Source: Pseudomonadota bacterium (GTDB lineage: Bacteria > Pseudomonadota > Alphaproteobacteria > Rhodobacterales > Rhodobacteraceae). Taken from it: a stretch of DNA of 64,000 nt. A program made the position numbers and the translations under genes. Below the pieces are notes generated by a model, which was given only the letters and a program-made list of their open reading frames with translations, had not been told where the DNA came from and searched no databases. Of the stretch, positions 34,201-41,909 are shown in pieces. The stretch's first letter is position 1. Each line of letters begins with the position of its first letter. The stretch covers positions 52,407-116,406 of the forward strand of contig JAFEFU010000046.1 of NCBI GenBank assembly GCA_018240425.1, given 5' to 3'.

Positions 34201-36739
34201 CGGAATTGGCGGCGGGGCCACCCTCGGCGAAGGCGGGCCTGATGCCGATCACCGGCGCCCTGGGCAGGAGCGTCCGCTCGATGGTGCGTTCCACCGGGCG
34301 GCCCGACCCTTCGGTCAGGCGGATGGCATAGCGTGCGAGCATCGGTTGCGCGGGCTCGGGATCGAAGGCGGGCGCGGGCAGCGGGATGGTCGCCTCGCCC
34401 TTCTCGTCGGTGGTGCCGAGGCTCTGGAAGCTGTCACCCAGCGGATCGGGCGCACGGTCGTAGCGGCCGAAGGAATAGCCGGGGAAGGCGTCAAGGGTGG
34501 TCGCCGCGCTGATCCGGTAGTCGCCTTCCATCGCGAGGCCGGCGCCCGGCGCGCCGAAGAGGTAGCGGGCAGACAGGGCGATCTGCCCGCCCCCGTCCAG
34601 CGGCAGCGGGCCTTCGGGCAGGCTCAGGGAAAAGTCGATGCGCTCGGGCAGGAAATCCTCGACGAGGAAGGGGGCCGAGGCGAGGGGGGCGTTCTCGTCC
34701 TCGGCGAAGGTCTCGATCCGCCAGGTGCCGCGCGGGGCGCCGCCGCCCAGGGGCAGGCTGACCGCGCGACCGCCGCCGCCCGCGTCGGGGGCAAGAAGGC
34801 GGCTGTATTCCACCCCGTCGGGGCGGATCAGGCGCACGGTCAGGGGCAGGCCCTCGATCCCGGTCATCGTCGCGTCGCGGGCGAGGATGGTGGCGTTCAC
34901 CGTCTCGCCGGCCCGGTAGGCGCCGCGGTCGGTGGCGAGGAACACATCGACGGCGGGGGCCGGGGCGCGGCCGGTGACGCCGCGGTCGGACAGGTCGAAT
35001 TCGGGCTCGGTCAGCGACAGGAACGAGAAGTCGTCGCCCTGCCCCGCCGTCACCATCGCCGGGGCGGAACTGCCGGTGCCGGCGGTCAGCGGCGCGTCAA
35101 AGCGCGCGTAGCCCCGGGAGTCGGTCCGCGCCGTGGCGATCACCGCGTTGGCGCGGGACAGAAGCGCGACGTCGACCCCTTCGCGGGCCGAGGCGTCGGC
35201 CAGCGAGCGGACGAAGACATGCAGCCCGTCCGTGCCCGAAAGTGTGGTCAGCCCGAGGTCGGAGACGACGAACCATTGCTGGGCGGGCGCAACCTGCCCG
35301 GGATCGGCCCCGGGGATCGCGGCCTGGAGCGCGTAGATGCCGGGGCCGACATCCTTCAGCGCCGCGTCCATCGGCAGGCTGGTGGTCACGTCCTGGTTGG
35401 TGTCGCCGTGGGCCATGTCGGCGCTGCCCTTCCAGACCTCCTCGGCATAGGTGGCGTTGAAGTCGGCCATCGACCAGCTGTCGAGCGGGCGGGCGAAATA
35501 GTCCTGCTCGATGGTGCGCACCAGATTGCGGTCGGAGATGCGGACCAGTTTCAGGTCGAGCTTGCCGGCGTTGACGGTCTGCACGGGAATGCCCGCGCGC
35601 CCGGCGCGCGGCAGGATATAGGCGCGGCCCGGAAACAGCACCGAGGGCGCGCGGTCGCGGACATAGAGGGAGAGCTGCGTGTCCTTTGCCAGCGACTCGC
35701 CGTCGGCCGCCGGGAGGCCCTTGCGGAAGGTCAGGCTGTAGCGCTTGCCGTGCTGGACGCCGCTGACGCAGATCTGGTTCTCGGAGGCCTCGACCGACAG
35801 GCCGCTTTCCGGGAGCTGCACGAAGGTCGAGTAGTCGACGCCAGAGGCCGCCAGCGGGCCGTTGAAGGTGGCGCAGAGACGCGGCGCGGCGCTGTCGCTG
35901 TCCACGGAATTGTCCGAGATGTTGAAGCCATACTTGGCGGATGCGTCGGCGAGGAGGGCGGCAGCCTCGTCGCGGGGCTGGATCTCCTGCGCGAGCTTCA
36001 GCGCCGGAATCATGTCGCGGCCACGGCCGTTTGCCTCGAGCGCGCGGGCGAGGACCTGGAGGGCCCCGGCGCGCTCGCCCTTCGTGGTGCTGCGCAGGTA
36101 GGCGTTGGTCGCCGCCTGGAGCGCACGGGCATTGTCGCCGTCCTTGCCCGAGGATTGTTCGGCCGGCAGGTCGAGAAGCGCCCCGGCCCAGTCGGCCCAG
36201 AGGTCGGGGGCGTCGCTGACCCCCACCGCCGCCGCCTGATAGCCGGCCGCGTCGGCCAGTGCCCCGGCGGCGCGTGCGGCGCGTGCCTCGGCCAGCAGAT
36301 CGTCGGCGGTGCCGTCGCCGGCGACATAATCGTTGGCAAGGCCCTGCGCCTGGGCCAGCGCCGCGCCCAGATCGTCGGGCGAGAGGAACGTCAGCTCGGC
36401 GGCGCGCGCGGCCGCTGCGGCCAGCACCCCGGCGCCGGTGGCGACGACCCGCCCGGAATAGGCGCCCTTGTAGGGCTTCGGGTTCCCGGCGGCCGACTTG
36501 AGGAAGCAGGAACTGGCGCGGGTGTTGAAGGTCATGGCCAGGCACTGGCTGTCGGCCAGGCAGGATTGTTCGCAGGTCTCGATGGTGGTGTCGAAGATCG
36601 AGCGGATGTCGCTGCCGGCCAGATCGGTGTCCTCGGTCAGGACGAAGCGCTTTGCCGGGACCGGGGCGCGTTCGTCGGCGAAGGCGGGCTGGACGAGACC
36701 GGAAAGGGCGAGCGCAAGCGCCAGGCGGAGAACCGACAT
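31262..36739 (-). CDS. Alpha-2-macroglobulin family protein with thioester and PAN-like domain
   Basis: A very large periplasmic protein (1825 residues) of the bacterial alpha-2-macroglobulin family, which traps proteases through a reactive thioester. A Sec signal (MSVLRLALALALSGLVQPAFA) is followed by a Cys-rich PAN/apple-like segment near residues 45-80 (CEQSCLADSQC...SSCFLK), MG-type beta domains, and the thioester motif GCTEQ with Cys1375. The C-terminal receptor-binding-like domain ends near EDMYRPDYRARTATG. No lipobox is seen, so it is probably soluble. ATG 36739 follows GGAGGTTCAG; the in-frame Met 14 codons earlier is rejected. Operon with pbpC. Confidence 0.93.
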   Translation of the reverse strand: MSVLRLALALALSGLVQPAFADERAPVPAKRFVLTEDTDLAGSDIRSIFDTTIETCEQSCLADSQCLAMTFNTRASSCFLKSAAGNPKPYKGAYSGRVVATGAGVLAAAAARAAELTFLSPDDLGAALAQAQGLANDYVAGDGTADDLLAEARAARAAGALADAAGYQAAAVGVSDAPDLWADWAGALLDLPAEQSSGKDGDNARALQAATNAYLRSTTKGERAGALQVLARALEANGRGRDMIPALKLAQEIQPRDEAAALLADASAKYGFNISDNSVDSDSAAPRLCATFNGPLAASGVDYSTFVQLPESGLSVEASENQICVSGVQHGKRYSLTFRKGLPAADGESLAKDTQLSLYVRDRAPSVLFPGRAYILPRAGRAGIPVQTVNAGKLDLKLVRISDRNLVRTIEQDYFARPLDSWSMADFNATYAEEVWKGSADMAHGDTNQDVTTSLPMDAALKDVGPGIYALQAAIPGADPGQVAPAQQWFVVSDLGLTTLSGTDGLHVFVRSLADASAREGVDVALLSRANAVIATARTDSRGYARFDAPLTAGTGSSAPAMVTAGQGDDFSFLSLTEPEFDLSDRGVTGRAPAPAVDVFLATDRGAYRAGETVNATILARDATMTGIEGLPLTVRLIRPDGVEYSRLLAPDAGGGGRAVSLPLGGGAPRGTWRIETFAEDENAPLASAPFLVEDFLPERIDFSLSLPEGPLPLDGGGQIALSARYLFGAPGAGLAMEGDYRISAATTLDAFPGYSFGRYDRAPDPLGDSFQSLGTTDEKGEATIPLPAPAFDPEPAQPMLARYAIRLTEGSGRPVERTIERTLLPRAPVIGIRPAFAEGGPAANSDAAFDLIAVGPEGARTGLKVHWKLNRVRTDYQWYSVGGQWNWEPTTTRQRIAEGDADLTADAPAPITAHVEWGEYELVAESGDRSAGAGSVRFYAGGYVPADAGQTPDTLDLSLDKPSYRPGETARIRLAPRAAGVALVTVMSNHLIDMKAVDVKEGENIVTLPVTDAWGAGAYVTATALKPGNADAKGHLPARAIGLSYATVEPGPRKLAATIEAPDRASPRGPLPVAVKVAGVAPGETAWVTIAAVDQGILNLTAYQPPDPEGHYLGQQRLGMAIRDVYGRLIDSANGAPGTVRSGGDAGGVRLKAPPPTEELVAYFSGPVAVGADGYARTEFTLPSFNGTVKLMAVAWSKTGVGEASRDVLVHDPVVVTASVPRFLQPGDRTTLRLELVHAEGPSGRMALSLTAEGLTAGQLPAAVDLADHGKATLSVPLTAPDGATGEAKVTLTLTTPDGKALAKTLTIPVQAGDPLVSRQSQLSLAAGDHFALDANVFAGLEPGTAHATLALGAAARFNAPAILATLDRYPYGCTEQLTSKALPLLYFGEMAQAMEAQGAGDVHDRVQQAIGQILLNQDTNGAFGLWYPESGDLWLDAYVTDFLGRARAQGYAVPDAAFRQALDNLHNQVNYTQDFDKDGGPVAYALMVLAREGAAAIGDLRYYADVKAGAFDTPIAAAQLGAALAAYGDQTRADRMFRQAAEQVARNMGTSARPEAQVWRADYGTNLRDATALLALATEAGSKSFPADRLGQEIAGQIAGRTLSTQEATWALMATHALMGEGSGGGFTLDGAPMAGPWLKVGDGELAGGAAKVVANTGSQAATLTLTTFGVPSEPEPAGGKGYQITRRWFTLDGQEINPASVKQGTRMVAVLEVTPLGPAAGRLMITDPLPAGFEIDNPNLIRGGDIAALDWLTTVENTRTTEFRQDRFVAAVDWTTSDPFRLAYIVRAISPGTYHLPAASVEDMYRPDYRARTATGSVTVTD

Positions 36740-36880
36740 CTGAACCTCCTGCGGGAACCACCGGCAGGCTGCCACGGACAAGCCATCCTGATCAATGGGG
36801 CGTTGCCGGGGCGGTGTTCAGCGGTTGTTCACCCCGGACGGGCAGTGTCGCCCGAGGGGCCGAGCGATCCGGGGGCAAAG

Positions 36881-39103
36881 GTGAACATCGCCGACAAGCT
36901 GGTCAGGGAGCGGCGGGCGCGGCTGGCGGCGGAACGGCTGCTTGAGCAGAAAAGCCGCGAACTGGTGGCGGCCAACGGCCGCCTAGCGGAACATGCCCGC
37001 AGCCTCTCGGACCTTGTGGACGGGCAGCGCCAGGATCTGCACGCAGCCCGGAGCCGGGCCGCCGCGCTTCAGGGCCGCAACAACGAGATCGAATCGGATC
37101 TCGAACGGGCGCTGGCGGCGGCGCGGCAGGCGCAGCGGCGGCTCTGGCAGGCGCTCGAGACGATGCGCGACGGTTTCGCCGTGTTCGATGGCGACCAGAA
37201 GCTCATCATCGCCAACGGTGCCTTCGTGGCCCTGTTTCAGGGGCGGTTCGCCCTGCGCGCCGGCCAGACTTATGACGAGGTCGTCCGTGCCTTTGCACGC
37301 GACGGCATCATCGACCTCGACGGGTGCGACGAACATGACTGGCATCACGAGATGGCCGCGCGCCTTCTCCAGCCCGAGATCGCGCCCCGGGTCGTGCGGC
37401 TTGCCGACGGGCGGTTCCTCAGGCTGAGCGACCGGCGCGGCGAGGGGGGCGATCTGGTCTGCCTTGCCACCGACATCAGCGAAAGCATGGCGCGCGAGGC
37501 CGAACTGGAGGAGGCGCGGACACGGGCCGAGGCGGCGAGCCGTGCCAAGTCGGCCTTCCTTGCCAACATGAGCCACGAGATCCGCACCCCGATGAACGGG
37601 GTGGTGGGCATGGCCGACCTTCTCTGCGCGACCGACCTGACCGAGGAACAACGCCTGTTCGCCGAAACCATCCGCACCTCGGGCGAGGCGCTTCTGACCA
37701 TCATCAACGACGTGCTGGACTATTCCAAGGCCGAGGCCGAAAAGCTGCGGCTCTGCCCCCAGCCCTTCGACCTCGAGCGCTGCCTGCACGAGGTCATGCT
37801 GCTTCTCTCGCCGCGGGCGCGGGAAAAGGGCATCAGCCTTGCCGTCGATTTCGACCTGTTCCTTCCGACGCGCTTCGTCGCCGACCCCGGCCGGATGCGG
37901 CAGGTTCTGACCAACCTTCTGGGCAACGCGGTCAAGTTCACCGCCGCCGGTCATGTCCTGGCCCGCGTGGTCGGGCTTGAGCGGGGCGACGGAAGGTTCG
38001 ACATGCATTTCAGCATCGAGGACACCGGCATCGGGATTGCCGCCGAAGACCTGGACCGAATCTTCGCCGAGTTCAGCCAGGTCGAGGACCAGAGCGACCG
38101 CAAGTACGAGGGCACGGGCCTCGGGCTGGCGATCACCCGCCAGCTTGTCGCGCTGATGGGCGGCGAGATCTGGGTGGACAGCGAGCCGGGGCGCGGCTCC
38201 TGCTTCGGCTTCCGCATCACCCTGGCCCCGGCCGAGCCGGTTGCGGCCGAGGGGTCGGATTGTCCGGTGGCGCTGAAACGCGCCGTCATCGCCGACGGGG
38301 CGCTGGTCAGCCGGTCGATCCTCGCGCGGCAGCTGGAAACCATCGGACTTCAGGTCCGCGCCCTGCGCAGCGGTGCCGAGGCCGCCGGCCATCTGGCAGG
38401 GGGCGCCATCTGCGACCTGCTGATCATCGACCTGGACGGCGAAGGCGGCGGTTCGACGGTGGCCGATCTTGTCGTGCGCCTGCGCGCCCTGCGGCCCGAG
38501 GCGGCGCTTCTTGTGGCCGGGACGAGCCCGCCGCTCGTGCCGCCGGGAGAGGATCTGACCGACGGGTTCCTGCAAAAGCCGATCCTGCGCAGCGACCTCT
38601 TCCGCAAGCTTCAGGATCTGTCGCGCGGACTGGCCGCGGCCGGTGGCCAGCCTGCTGCCCCGCCAGCGGCCGGGCGGCTGCGGGTGCTCGCCGCCGACGA
38701 CAACCGCACCAACCGGCTGGTCTTCCGCAAGATGGTCGAGGGGCTGGACATCGACCTTGCGTTCGCGGCCAGCGGGCGCGAGGCGGTCGACCTGTGGGAG
38801 CGGCTGCGCCCCGACCTGATCTACATGGACATTTCCATGCCCGAGATGGACGGGCGGCAGGCTGCGCAGGCGATCCGCGCGCGCGAGGCCGCGGAGGGGC
38901 TCGGGGCGCATGTGCCGATGATCGCGATGACCGCCCACGCGCTTGAGGGAGACGCCGAACGGATCCTTTCCGCCGGCCTCGACCGCTATCTTGCCAAGCC
39001 GCTCAAGCGGGCCGAGGTCGCCCGACCGATCGAGGAACTGCTGGCCGCTGTCGCGCCCATCGGCCCGCCCGTCGATCCACCTCTCAATCCACCGGGCGGA
39101 TGA
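36881..39103 (+). CDS. Hybrid sensor histidine kinase with two receiver-like domains
   Basis: A cytoplasmic hybrid kinase of 740 residues without membrane helices. It has an N-terminal coiled coil (about 5-85, LVRERRARLAAERLL), a PAS domain (about 88-205, MRDGFAVFDGDQKLI), and HisKA with the phospho-His near 232 in NMSHEIRTPMNG. HATPase_c follows with NLLGNAVKF, DTGIGI and GTGLGLAI. A degenerate receiver comes next (ADGALVSR in place of the acidic pair), then a normal receiver with DDNRTNR near 605, phospho-Asp in YMDISMPEMDG near 648 and KPLKRAE. GTG 36881 is chosen because of the GGGGG just upstream and the start of homologous sequence. It is divergent from the A2M gene; the 3' end overlaps the DUF2794 gene by 20 bases. 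Confidence 0.9.
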   Translation: MNIADKLVRERRARLAAERLLEQKSRELVAANGRLAEHARSLSDLVDGQRQDLHAARSRAAALQGRNNEIESDLERALAAARQAQRRLWQALETMRDGFAVFDGDQKLIIANGAFVALFQGRFALRAGQTYDEVVRAFARDGIIDLDGCDEHDWHHEMAARLLQPEIAPRVVRLADGRFLRLSDRRGEGGDLVCLATDISESMAREAELEEARTRAEAASRAKSAFLANMSHEIRTPMNGVVGMADLLCATDLTEEQRLFAETIRTSGEALLTIINDVLDYSKAEAEKLRLCPQPFDLERCLHEVMLLLSPRAREKGISLAVDFDLFLPTRFVADPGRMRQVLTNLLGNAVKFTAAGHVLARVVGLERGDGRFDMHFSIEDTGIGIAAEDLDRIFAEFSQVEDQSDRKYEGTGLGLAITRQLVALMGGEIWVDSEPGRGSCFGFRITLAPAEPVAAEGSDCPVALKRAVIADGALVSRSILARQLETIGLQVRALRSGAEAAGHLAGGAICDLLIIDLDGEGGGSTVADLVVRLRALRPEAALLVAGTSPPLVPPGEDLTDGFLQKPILRSDLFRKLQDLSRGLAAAGGQPAAPPAAGRLRVLAADDNRTNRLVFRKMVEGLDIDLAFAASGREAVDLWERLRPDLIYMDISMPEMDGRQAAQAIRAREAAEGLGAHVPMIAMTAHALEGDAERILSAGLDRYLAKPLKRAEVARPIEELLAAVAPIGPPVDPPLNPPGG

Positions 39104-39431
39104 GCTTGCGTTCCAGGATGTGCAGGACGGCGGGCAACTCGTGGCCGCGCCGCAGCACCTGGCCGTCCATGCCGATCAGGGCATAGAGGCCCTGGCGCAG
39201 CCTGAGGCGCGGATGCTTCTCGATCCGGTAGACAGGGGTCTCGGCCGACCGGCGAAAGACCGAGAAGATCGCCATGTCGCGCAGGAAGGACATGGCATAG
39301 TCGCGCCATTCGCCCGCCGCGACCATGCGCCCGTAAAGACCGAGGATGATGCCGAGTTCGGCACGGTTGAAGGAAACCTGCTCGGGCAAGGGGGCGGGAA
39401 AGGGATAGGGCGTCGGCGTCTGGACCGTCAT
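39084..39431 (-). CDS. DUF2794 family protein
   Basis: A 115-residue protein ([21 protein letters not shown] in part: [18 protein letters not shown]) of the DUF2794 family, conserved in alphaproteobacteria and without assigned function. It includes [21 protein letters not shown] and [17 protein letters not shown] segments (listed separately in order). The frame is open upstream, but ATG 39431 marks the conserved start. It converges on the histidine kinase gene with a 20-base overlap of coding ends. Confidence 0.85.
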   Translation of the reverse strand: MTVQTPTPYPFPAPLPEQVSFNRAELGIILGLYGRMVAAGEWRDYAMSFLRDMAIFSVFRRSAETPVYRIEKHPRLRLRQGLYALIGMDGQVLRRGHELPAVLHILERKLIRPVD

Positions 39432-39553
39432 GGAGAGAATCTTACGCCGCTTTGCCGGCAAATCAAGCTGCCCCGAAAATGTCGCAAAATGACCGCGCGG
39501 CTTCCGCGTTCCCTCCCGCGAATCGCCCGGTTCGGCGCCGATGTTCAATGTCA

Positions 39554-39660
39554 GCGAGAAACGCTAGGTCCCGGCGGGGCGGCCAACAGCCCCCACCCAG
39601 TTCGCCCCGTCGGGACCGTCTCTCGCCACAAGCCCCGCCTCGGCGGGGCTTTCTCTTTGC
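39554..39660 (+). ncRNA. Candidate structured small RNA with terminator
   Basis: No protein gene lies on this strand, but the sequence folds strongly. GCGAGA (39554-39559) pairs with TCTCGC (39621-39626), and inside it GGTCCCGGCGGGGC (39567-39580) pairs with GCCCCGTCGGGACC (39603-39616) with one wobble, leaving a C-rich loop CAACAGCCCCCACCC. A rho-independent terminator follows. No convincing promoter is seen upstream (39432-39553). It could also be a long double hairpin insulating flanking genes. No known RNA family is recognised; it lacks the SRP GGAAGCAG signature. Confidence 0.4.
39631..39658 (+). terminator. Rho-independent terminator
   Basis: AGCCCCGCC (39631-39639) pairs perfectly with GGCGGGGCT (39642-39650), followed by TTCTCTTT. 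It points to a plus-strand transcript that ends here although no plus-strand gene lies upstream within 500 bases; the histidine kinase stop is at 39103. Confidence 0.7.
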
Positions 39661-39664
39661 CGCG

Positions 39665-39922
39665 TCACCCGCAGGTCATGCGCTTGATGATCCCGTCCTC
39701 GCCGATGTGGACGTTCAGCCGTGTCGGCTCCAGATCCATCGTCATCGGCTGGTTCGGCCTGAGGAAGCGCACCGGCCCCTCGGCGCCGACCGCGATCATC
39801 GAACTGGCGGGCTGGCCGATGTAGCGCGAATAGGCCGAGGCATGGCAGCTGCCGGGGCCGACACCGCCGGCAAGACATCCGGCCAAGGGCAGGAATGCGG
39901 TCATGGCGATTATCTGTTTCAA
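39665..39922 (-). CDS. Peptidase inhibitor I78 family lipoprotein
   Basis: An 85-residue small lipoprotein. From TTG 39922 it reads [16 protein letters not shown], a good lipoprotein signal with lipobox LAGC and Cys16. Starting at the internal ATG would leave no positively charged N-region, so TTG is preferred; AAGGAACAGG lies upstream. The mature part has the I78 pattern: [27 protein letters not shown] in part (RPNQPMTMD), [10 protein letters not shown] and a final MTCG. I78 proteins include small inhibitors of serine proteases in the envelope. Divergent from adhI. Confidence 0.8.
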   Translation of the reverse strand: MKQIIAMTAFLPLAGCLAGGVGPGSCHASAYSRYIGQPASSMIAVGAEGPVRFLRPNQPMTMDLEPTRLNVHIGEDGIIKRMTCG

Positions 39923-39997
39923 GCGGGCACCTGTTCCTTGCGTAAGCCGCCGGTTTGGCGGAATGTCTGCGCCAAGAGAATAGCAGGGAGAAGCCGA

Positions 39998-41128
39998 ATG
40001 AAAACCCGTGCCGCCGTGGCCGTCGCCGCCGGAAAGCCGTTGGAGATCATGGATGTGAACCTGGACGGCCCGAAGGCCGGCGAGGTGATGGTCGAGATCA
40101 AGGCCACCGGCATCTGCCATACCGACGAGTTCACCCTGTCTGGCGCCGACCCCGAGGGGCTGTTCCCGGCGATTCTCGGCCATGAGGGCGCGGGCGTGGT
40201 GGTCGAGGTCGGCCCCGGCGTGACCAGCCTGAAGAAGGGCGACCATGTCATCCCGCTTTACACGCCGGAATGCCGGGCCTGCCCCTCGTGCCTGTCGCAG
40301 AAGACCAACCTCTGCACCTCGATCCGGGCCACCCAGGGCCAGGGGCTGATGCCGGACGGAACCTCGCGCTTCTCGATGCTCGATGGCACGCCGATCCTGC
40401 ATTACATGGGCTGTTCGACCTTCTCGAACTATACGGTCCTGCCCGAGATCGCCTTGGCCAAGGTCCGCGAAGACGCGCCCTTCGACAAGATCTGCTACAT
40501 CGGCTGCGGGGTGACGACCGGGATCGGCGCCGTCATCAACACCGCCAAGGTCGAGATCGGCGCCAAGGCGGTGGTGTTCGGCCTGGGCGGGATCGGCCTG
40601 AACGTGATCCAGGGCCTGCGCCTTGCCGGTGCCGACATGATCATCGGCGTCGACCTGAACAACGACAAGAAGGCATGGGGCGAACGCTTCGGCATGACCC
40701 ATTTCGTCAACCCGAAGGAGATCGAAGGATCGGTCGTCCAGCATATCGTCGAGATGACCAAGACGCCTTTCGACAAGATCGGCGGGGCGGACTATTCGTT
40801 CGACTGCACCGGCAATGTGAAAGTGATGCGCGACGCGCTGGAATGCACCCACCGGGGCTGGGGCCAGTCGATCATCATCGGGGTCGCGCCGGCCGGAGCC
40901 ACGATCGAGACCCGGCCCTTCCAGCTGGTCACCGGCCGGGTGTGGAAGGGGACGGCCTTCGGCGGCGCGCGCGGGCGCACCGACGTGCCGAAGATCGTCG
41001 ACTGGTACATGGAGGGAAAGATCCAGATCGACCCGATGATCACCCACAAGCTGAAGCTTGACGAGATCAACAAGGGCTTCGACCTGATGCACGAGGGCAA
41101 GTCGATCCGCTCGGTCGTGGTTTATTGA
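39998..41128 (+). CDS. adhI: S-(hydroxymethyl)glutathione dehydrogenase / class III alcohol dehydrogenase
   Basis: Oxidises S-hydroxymethylglutathione to S-formylglutathione with NAD, the main formaldehyde detoxification step in this group. 376 residues. The catalytic zinc site is [11 protein letters not shown] (Cys near 46) with GHEGAG; the structural zinc Cys cluster is [15 protein letters not shown] near 91-105; the NAD motif is [12 protein letters not shown] near 194. ATG 39998 follows GGGAG. The product is further processed by FghA, encoded at 43676 on the same strand. The next gene's ATG overlaps its TGA. Confidence 0.96.
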   Translation: MKTRAAVAVAAGKPLEIMDVNLDGPKAGEVMVEIKATGICHTDEFTLSGADPEGLFPAILGHEGAGVVVEVGPGVTSLKKGDHVIPLYTPECRACPSCLSQKTNLCTSIRATQGQGLMPDGTSRFSMLDGTPILHYMGCSTFSNYTVLPEIALAKVREDAPFDKICYIGCGVTTGIGAVINTAKVEIGAKAVVFGLGGIGLNVIQGLRLAGADMIIGVDLNNDKKAWGERFGMTHFVNPKEIEGSVVQHIVEMTKTPFDKIGGADYSFDCTGNVKVMRDALECTHRGWGQSIIIGVAPAGATIETRPFQLVTGRVWKGTAFGGARGRTDVPKIVDWYMEGKIQIDPMITHKLKLDEINKGFDLMHEGKSIRSVVVY

Positions 41129-41838
41129 TGGTGCGGGGTTCCCGGCCACTCTATGCCGTCCTGATCGACGCCGACAATATCCCGGCCAAGTTCGCCAGCG
41201 CGATCCTGAAGGAGATCACCGCGCTGGGCGAGCCGGCGTTGCGGCGGGTCTATGGTGACTGGTCGTCGGGGCGGCTGGGAAACTGGACAAAGGAAGTGCG
41301 CGACCTCGGGCTGGTCGCGCACCAGGAAACCGCCAACACCACCGGCAAGAACGCCAGCGACATCGGGCTGGTGATCGACGCGCTGGACATCCTGCACACG
41401 GGGCGGTTCGACGGGTTCGTGCTGGTATCGTCGGACAGCGACTTCACCGCGCTGGCCAACCGCATCCGCGAGCAGGGGCTGGACGTGATCGGCATCGGCG
41501 AGGAGAAGGCGCCGGAAAGCCTGCGCAAGGTCTGCAACCGCTTCATCCTGATCGAGAACATCATCGCCGACGACCAGCCGCCCGAAAGGGGCGCCGCTTC
41601 TCCGGCGCGCAGGACGCCGCGCGATGCGTTGCCGCTGATCCTGAAGGTGATGGACAAGTTCCCGCAGGAGGACGAGTGGTTCCCGCTCGGGCAGATCGGG
41701 CAGGGGCTGACCGCCGAATATCCCGATTTCGACAGCCGCACCTACGGCAAGCGCAAGCTGAGCGACCTGATCGGCGAGCTGAAGCGCTTCGAGACCCGGC
41801 GCGAGGGCAATTCGCTTCTGGTGCGGCGGGTCGACTAG
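41128..41838 (+). CDS. NYN domain protein with C-terminal LOTUS/OST-HTH domain
   Basis: A 236-residue protein. The N-terminal NYN/PIN-like ribonuclease domain (about 9-145) shows the acidic residues in VLIDADNIPAKFA, DIGLVIDALDIL and SSDSDFTAL, the pattern of LabA/MARF1-type nucleases. The C-terminal 165-236 region (LPLILKVMDKFPQEDEWFPL) matches OST-HTH/LOTUS RNA-binding domains. It probably cleaves or processes RNA, target unknown. ATG 41128 overlaps the adhI stop (TGATG). Confidence 0.87.
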   Translation: MVRGSRPLYAVLIDADNIPAKFASAILKEITALGEPALRRVYGDWSSGRLGNWTKEVRDLGLVAHQETANTTGKNASDIGLVIDALDILHTGRFDGFVLVSSDSDFTALANRIREQGLDVIGIGEEKAPESLRKVCNRFILIENIIADDQPPERGAASPARRTPRDALPLILKVMDKFPQEDEWFPLGQIGQGLTAEYPDFDSRTYGKRKLSDLIGELKRFETRREGNSLLVRRVD

Positions 41839-41880
41839 GCTTGCCTCGCGGGCGCTTGCCGTTTTCCGGCGGATGGCTAA

Positions 41881-41897
41881 TTTAGAATCATTCCAAA
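41881..41897. promoter_or_regulatory. Irr-box / iron control element upstream of mbfA
   Basis: TTTAGAATCATTCCAAA is a 17-base near-palindrome differing at one position from the alphaproteobacterial Irr/ICE consensus TTTAGAA-N3-TTCTAAA. It ends 12 bases before the mbfA ATG. In related bacteria Irr represses mbfA under iron limitation. Confidence 0.8.
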
Positions 41898-41909
41898 TCG
41901 GAGGCGGCA

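Noticed and set aside
31034..36880. A very long plus-strand open frame running antisense to pbpC and the A2M gene and joining the histidine kinase frame.
   Set aside because: It mirrors two well-supported genes on the other strand, its translation is low-complexity Gly/Arg/Val-rich with no domain, and the histidine kinase part starts cleanly at GTG 36881. Long antisense frames are expected at this GC content.
39554..39660. Signal recognition particle RNA, 6S RNA or tmRNA as the identity of the structured element.
   Set aside because: The SRP GGAAGCAG tetraloop region, the tmRNA T-arm/acceptor and the 6S open-bubble layout are all missing.
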